DNA of 64,000 nt from Actinomyces viscosus (GTDB taxonomy: Bacteria > Actinomycetota > Actinomycetes > Actinomycetales > Actinomycetaceae), in contig NZ_LR134477.1 of the NCBI RefSeq assembly GCF_900637975.1, positions 3,410,001 to 3,474,000 of the forward strand, written 5' to 3'. The stretch's first letter is position 1; each line of letters opens with the position of its first letter. The position numbers and the translations under genes were made by a program. This document shows positions 61,443 through 64,000 of this stretch, piece by piece. The notes under the pieces are model-generated. The model did not search any database. It was not told where the DNA came from and saw only the letters and a program-made list of their open reading frames with translations.

Positions 61443-61868
61443 ATGCTCACGATCATGGGCATGGTCGCGTGCGTCATCGGGCTGCCGCTGAGCCTGGTGG
61501 ATCTGTGGCGCTACCTCTCCGGTCCCAGACCGACCCTGGTCATCGACTCCGTGGGGGTGCACGATCACCTCAACCGCGACTCGGTGGGCCTCATCCGGTG
61601 GGAGGAGATCGAGGGATTCAACGCGCGCACGCTCAACGGCTGGCTCAAGATCGGCAACAACGACTGCGTCCTGGTCTACCTGCGCGCACCGCAGGCAACC
61701 CTGGAACGGCTGCGTCCCACGCTACCGCCACGGGTGACGCGCCGGATGGAGAGGAGCTTCTCCCACGGTCACACGACGATCCCGATCCCCGCTCTCCTGG
61801 GGATCCCCGTCACCAGCATGACCAGCCTCCTGCGTGACGAGATGGGGGGACGAACCGGCCGCTCCTGA
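61443..61868 (+). CDS. STM3941-like hypothetical protein, 5' end probably lost
   Basis: 141 residues. One hydrophobic N-terminal helix (TIMGMVACVIGLPLSLVDLW) is followed by a domain matching the STM3941-family pattern: RPTLVIDSVGVHDHLN, GLIRWEEIEGF, VYLRAPQATLERL and TTIPIPALLGIPVTSM. Function unknown. Relatives usually begin with an additional N-terminal hydrophobic region; here the reading frame starts 22 bases after the right end of IS B with no ribosome binding site, so the original start was probably removed. Confidence 0.55.
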   Translation: MLTIMGMVACVIGLPLSLVDLWRYLSGPRPTLVIDSVGVHDHLNRDSVGLIRWEEIEGFNARTLNGWLKIGNNDCVLVYLRAPQATLERLRPTLPPRVTRRMERSFSHGHTTIPIPALLGIPVTSMTSLLRDEMGGRTGRS

Positions 61869-61908
61869 TCCGGGCGCCGATGCCGTCGGCGCGTGCGGGG
61901 CGGGTCTG

Positions 61909-63144
61909 TCAGGGCCTGGCCGCCATCGAGAGTACCTCGGTGGGGCGCAGGGGCCTGCCGGCGCGCGCCTCGGCCAGCAGCAGCCTGACAGCCGCCTCCC
62001 TCTGCCCCCCGTAGGCCCCGACGGCGGCGATCTGGCGCTGGTAGGAGGCGCCCGTCTCCAGGGTGGCGCGCACGGATTCCAGCTCGGCGGCGCAGCCGAG
62101 GTCCTCGGCGACGGGAGCGAGTTCGGTGAGCATCCGCTCGACCGTGTCGCCCACCAGCTCCTCCTCGCCGGCGGAGTTGACGATGAGGATCGCGTCCATG
62201 CCGTAGCGGGCCGAGCGCCACTTGTTCTCGGCGACGTACCAGTCGGGCATCGTGTCGAGTTCCTCGCCCCGGTCCAGGGTGCGGGAGAAGGACTCCACGA
62301 GGCACTGGGTCAGGGCCGCGATCCCGGCCAGCTCGGTCAGGTTCGTCGCGGCGTCGCAGGCGCGCACCTCGATGGTTCCCAGCCGAGGGGAGGGCCGCAC
62401 GTCCCAGCGGATCTCGGTGAAGTCCTCGATGACGCCGGTGTGGACCAGGTCCCCGGTGTAGCTCTCCAGCTGCTCCCAGGTGCTGAACTGCTCGGGCGCT
62501 CCCGCAGTGGGCAGCTGCTGGAACATCATGGCCCGGTTGTCCGCGTAGCCCGTGTCAGCGCCCGCCCAGAAGGGCGAGGAGGCGCTCAGGCACTGCAGGT
62601 GCGCGGTGCGCGTGAGCAGCGCCTTGAGAATCGGCAGGACCTTGGCCCGGTCCTCGACCCCGACGTGCACATGAGTGCCGAAGATGAGCATCTGATGGCC
62701 CCACAGCCGAGTGCGGTCCACCAGGCGGGCGTAGCGCTCGGCGTTGGTCACCTTCTGCACCAGCGGGTCGGCGAAGGGGTGGGTACCCGCCGAGGCCAGG
62801 TCCACGCGCAGGGGATCGGTGACCGGAAGAACCCGGTCGAAGGCGAGCGCGATGTCCTCCACGCACTGCGCCACGCTCTGGCGCGCCCCGGAGACCAGCT
62901 CGATGGTGTTGAGCATCATCTCTCCGTGCACGTGCGGGTCCGAGCCCACCTTCTGGAGGATCTCCTCGGCGCACTGGCGCAGGTCGAGGCTGTCGCGGTC
63001 GATGAGCGCCAGCTCCCACTCCACCCCCAGCGTGGAGCGGGCCGAGCTGGCGAAGGGCAGGGACTGGGGACGGCGGGCCGGCGGCAGCTGGGGGCCCGCT
63101 GAGGCGGTGCTCGGGTTCTTGGTCGTGTCAGTCATGTCCTGCAT
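61909..63144 (-). CDS. Glutamate-cysteine ligase family 2 / YbdK-type carboxylate-amine ligase
   Basis: 411 residues. GCS2 family: STLGVEWELALID with the metal-binding glutamates, ETIELVSGARQS-like INTIELVSGA, GTHVHVGVEDR, RLGTIEVRACDAATN and NKWRSARYG. Members form peptide-like bonds between a carboxylate and an amine; some make gamma-glutamylcysteine, but the YbdK branch has weak or unknown activity. ATG at 63144 with GAGGAG upstream; the frame is open through the tandem repeats of the neighbouring gene, which I exclude. Confidence 0.85.
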   Translation of the reverse strand: MQDMTDTTKNPSTASAGPQLPPARRPQSLPFASSARSTLGVEWELALIDRDSLDLRQCAEEILQKVGSDPHVHGEMMLNTIELVSGARQSVAQCVEDIALAFDRVLPVTDPLRVDLASAGTHPFADPLVQKVTNAERYARLVDRTRLWGHQMLIFGTHVHVGVEDRAKVLPILKALLTRTAHLQCLSASSPFWAGADTGYADNRAMMFQQLPTAGAPEQFSTWEQLESYTGDLVHTGVIEDFTEIRWDVRPSPRLGTIEVRACDAATNLTELAGIAALTQCLVESFSRTLDRGEELDTMPDWYVAENKWRSARYGMDAILIVNSAGEEELVGDTVERMLTELAPVAEDLGCAAELESVRATLETGASYQRQIAAVGAYGGQREAAVRLLLAEARAGRPLRPTEVLSMAARP

Positions 63145-63202
63145 GTCCTGGTCGTCTCCTCGGGGTCCTCGGGTCCCTGGCGGGTACGGAGGGTGTCGGT
63201 CT

Positions 63203-64000
63203 CTAGTCGGAGGGGGCCTCGCCGTGTCGACGGGTCGGAGAGTCACCCGATGAGTGATCCGGAGAGTCAGCCGATGAGTGATCCGGAGAGTCAGCCGATG
63301 AGTGATCCGGAGAGTCAGCCGATGAGTGATCCGGAGAGTCAGCCGATGAGTCTCTGACGATGGGCTCAACGACGAGGACTGCGCCCTTGGCCCTGTCTCC
63401 CACACGGGTCAGGATCCAGGTCTCCGAGTCCTGACCGCTGAGCCGCAGTGAGGCGCGCAGCGCGTCGGGGGAGACGTCGACCCCGCGCTTGAGGATCTCC
63501 AGGCTCCCGACCCCCAGCTCGCGGGCCCGGGCCCGCAGGGTCTTGAGCCTCAGAGGCAGGATCTCGGTGAGCCGGAATGAGCGCACGAAGGGGGCTGTCG
63601 CCGCGTCGGGGAGGCTCTCCGAGGTGAGGTAGCCGATTCGCGGTCCCACCGGGCGGGCGTCCAGGGCCTCGCAGAGGTGGGCGATGAGCCCGGCGCGGAC
63701 GGCGGCGCCGTCGGGCACGTGGATGATGCTGCCCAGGTCGTCGGGCGAGCTGATCGGGTCGACCTGTACTGGTGGCTCGGAAGGGTCGGTGACGCCGGGG
63801 TCGGCCAGTGTGCAGGCGGTCGCGCCGTCGGCCCCCGAGCGCAGGACCAGAGCGGAGCGCCCGGGTCCTTCCGGGGCCAGCGGACCGTACCAGATGGCGG
63901 CCTCGACGACGTCGCCGTCCATACTCACCCACTGGACGTGGGAGTCGGAGGGCAGTGCGGCATGGTCGATGCCGGGGGCGACCTTGACGCCGAGAGCGGG
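63203..64000 (-). CDS. Methyltransferase with THUMP-like domain, C-terminal part (5' partial)
   Basis: About 266 codons are visible; the reading frame continues past the window edge, so the N-terminal methyltransferase domain is missing. The visible part includes VQWVSMDGDVVEAAIWYGPL and then the THUMP-like segment PRIGYLTSESLPD, FRLTEILPLRLKTLRARARELG, LEILKRGVDVSPDALRASLRLSG and WILTRVGDRAKGAVLVVEP. The C-terminus carries four copies of an eight-residue repeat (SADSPDHS) and ends RRHGEAPSD. Likely a class I SAM-dependent methyltransferase acting on RNA or unknown substrate. Confidence 0.75.
   Translation of the reverse strand, partial: PALGVKVAPGIDHAALPSDSHVQWVSMDGDVVEAAIWYGPLAPEGPGRSALVLRSGADGATACTLADPGVTDPSEPPVQVDPISSPDDLGSIIHVPDGAAVRAGLIAHLCEALDARPVGPRIGYLTSESLPDAATAPFVRSFRLTEILPLRLKTLRARARELGVGSLEILKRGVDVSPDALRASLRLSGQDSETWILTRVGDRAKGAVLVVEPIVRDSSADSPDHSSADSPDHSSADSPDHSSADSPDHSSGDSPTRRHGEAPSD
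63249..63344. repeat. 24-base tandem repeat, four units
   Basis: GATGAGTGATCCGGAGAGTCAGCC repeated four times without change, with a partial variant unit (GGAGAGTCACCC) before and GATGAGTC after. It lies inside the 3' end of the minus-strand THUMP-like gene and encodes SADSPDHS repeats. The identical copies suggest recent slippage expansion. Confidence 0.9.

Noticed and set aside
63249..63344. CRISPR-like array
   Set aside because: Units are head-to-tail without spacers; it is a coding tandem repeat.

Overview
This 64-kb window is high-GC actinobacterial chromosome, most likely from the genus Actinomyces or a close relative. That placement is an inference from GC content, the ribosomal-protein gene order (rpsK directly followed by rpoA with no rpsD between them), Actinobacteria-type protein extensions and the SdhCAB type; no rRNA gene lies in the window to confirm it.

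Layout. 1-2420 is the end of the S10 operon (rpsS to rpsQ). At 2421-4825 a terminator-like hairpin, a lower-GC orphan membrane protein on the minus strand and a repeat-rich gene-poor stretch separate it from the spc and alpha operons (rplN to rplQ, 4826-15880, including secY, adk, map, infA and rpoA). 16013-21672 is an accessory island of two large paralogous tetratricopeptide-repeat proteins, one fused to a membrane-anchored P-loop NTPase module. 21749-30379 returns to housekeeping genes: MgtC-like protein, proton-translocating transhydrogenase pntAB, a ROK-family kinase-like protein, truA, rplM-rpsI and glmM. 30497-36809 holds a large SARP/STAND regulator, a two-gene drug-type ABC exporter and a ketopantoate-reductase-like oxidoreductase. 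36903-47420 carries coaA, glmS, acpS, nnr, alr and the tRNA t6A genes tsaE, tsaB and rimI. sdhCAB follows (47772-51364), then a nonsense-interrupted HAD phosphatase gene, tag, tsaD, and a divergent tetR/ABC-exporter pair in which the second half of the exporter is decayed. 58800-61420 is a graveyard of two nested IS3-type elements. The end holds an IS-abutted hypothetical gene, a GCS2-type carboxylate-amine ligase and the C-terminal part of a THUMP-like methyltransferase with tandem repeats.

How the genes work together. Most of the window serves translation (22 ribosomal proteins, IF-1, Map, TruA, the TsaBDE/RimI set), transcription (RpoA), secretion (SecY), cell-wall precursor supply (GlmS, GlmM, Alr), cofactor handling (CoaA, AcpS, Nnr, PntAB) and respiration (SdhCAB).

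Least explained signals. (i) A dispersed element of about 113 bp, present in at least three copies beside accessory genes, built from four half-sites that pair either nested or interleaved. (ii) The TPR-NTPase/TPR gene pair. (iii) Several long perfect palindromes between genes, notably one of 73 bp after sdhB, a GATC-rich tandem palindrome before glmS and a TetR-operator-like site before the ABC exporter.
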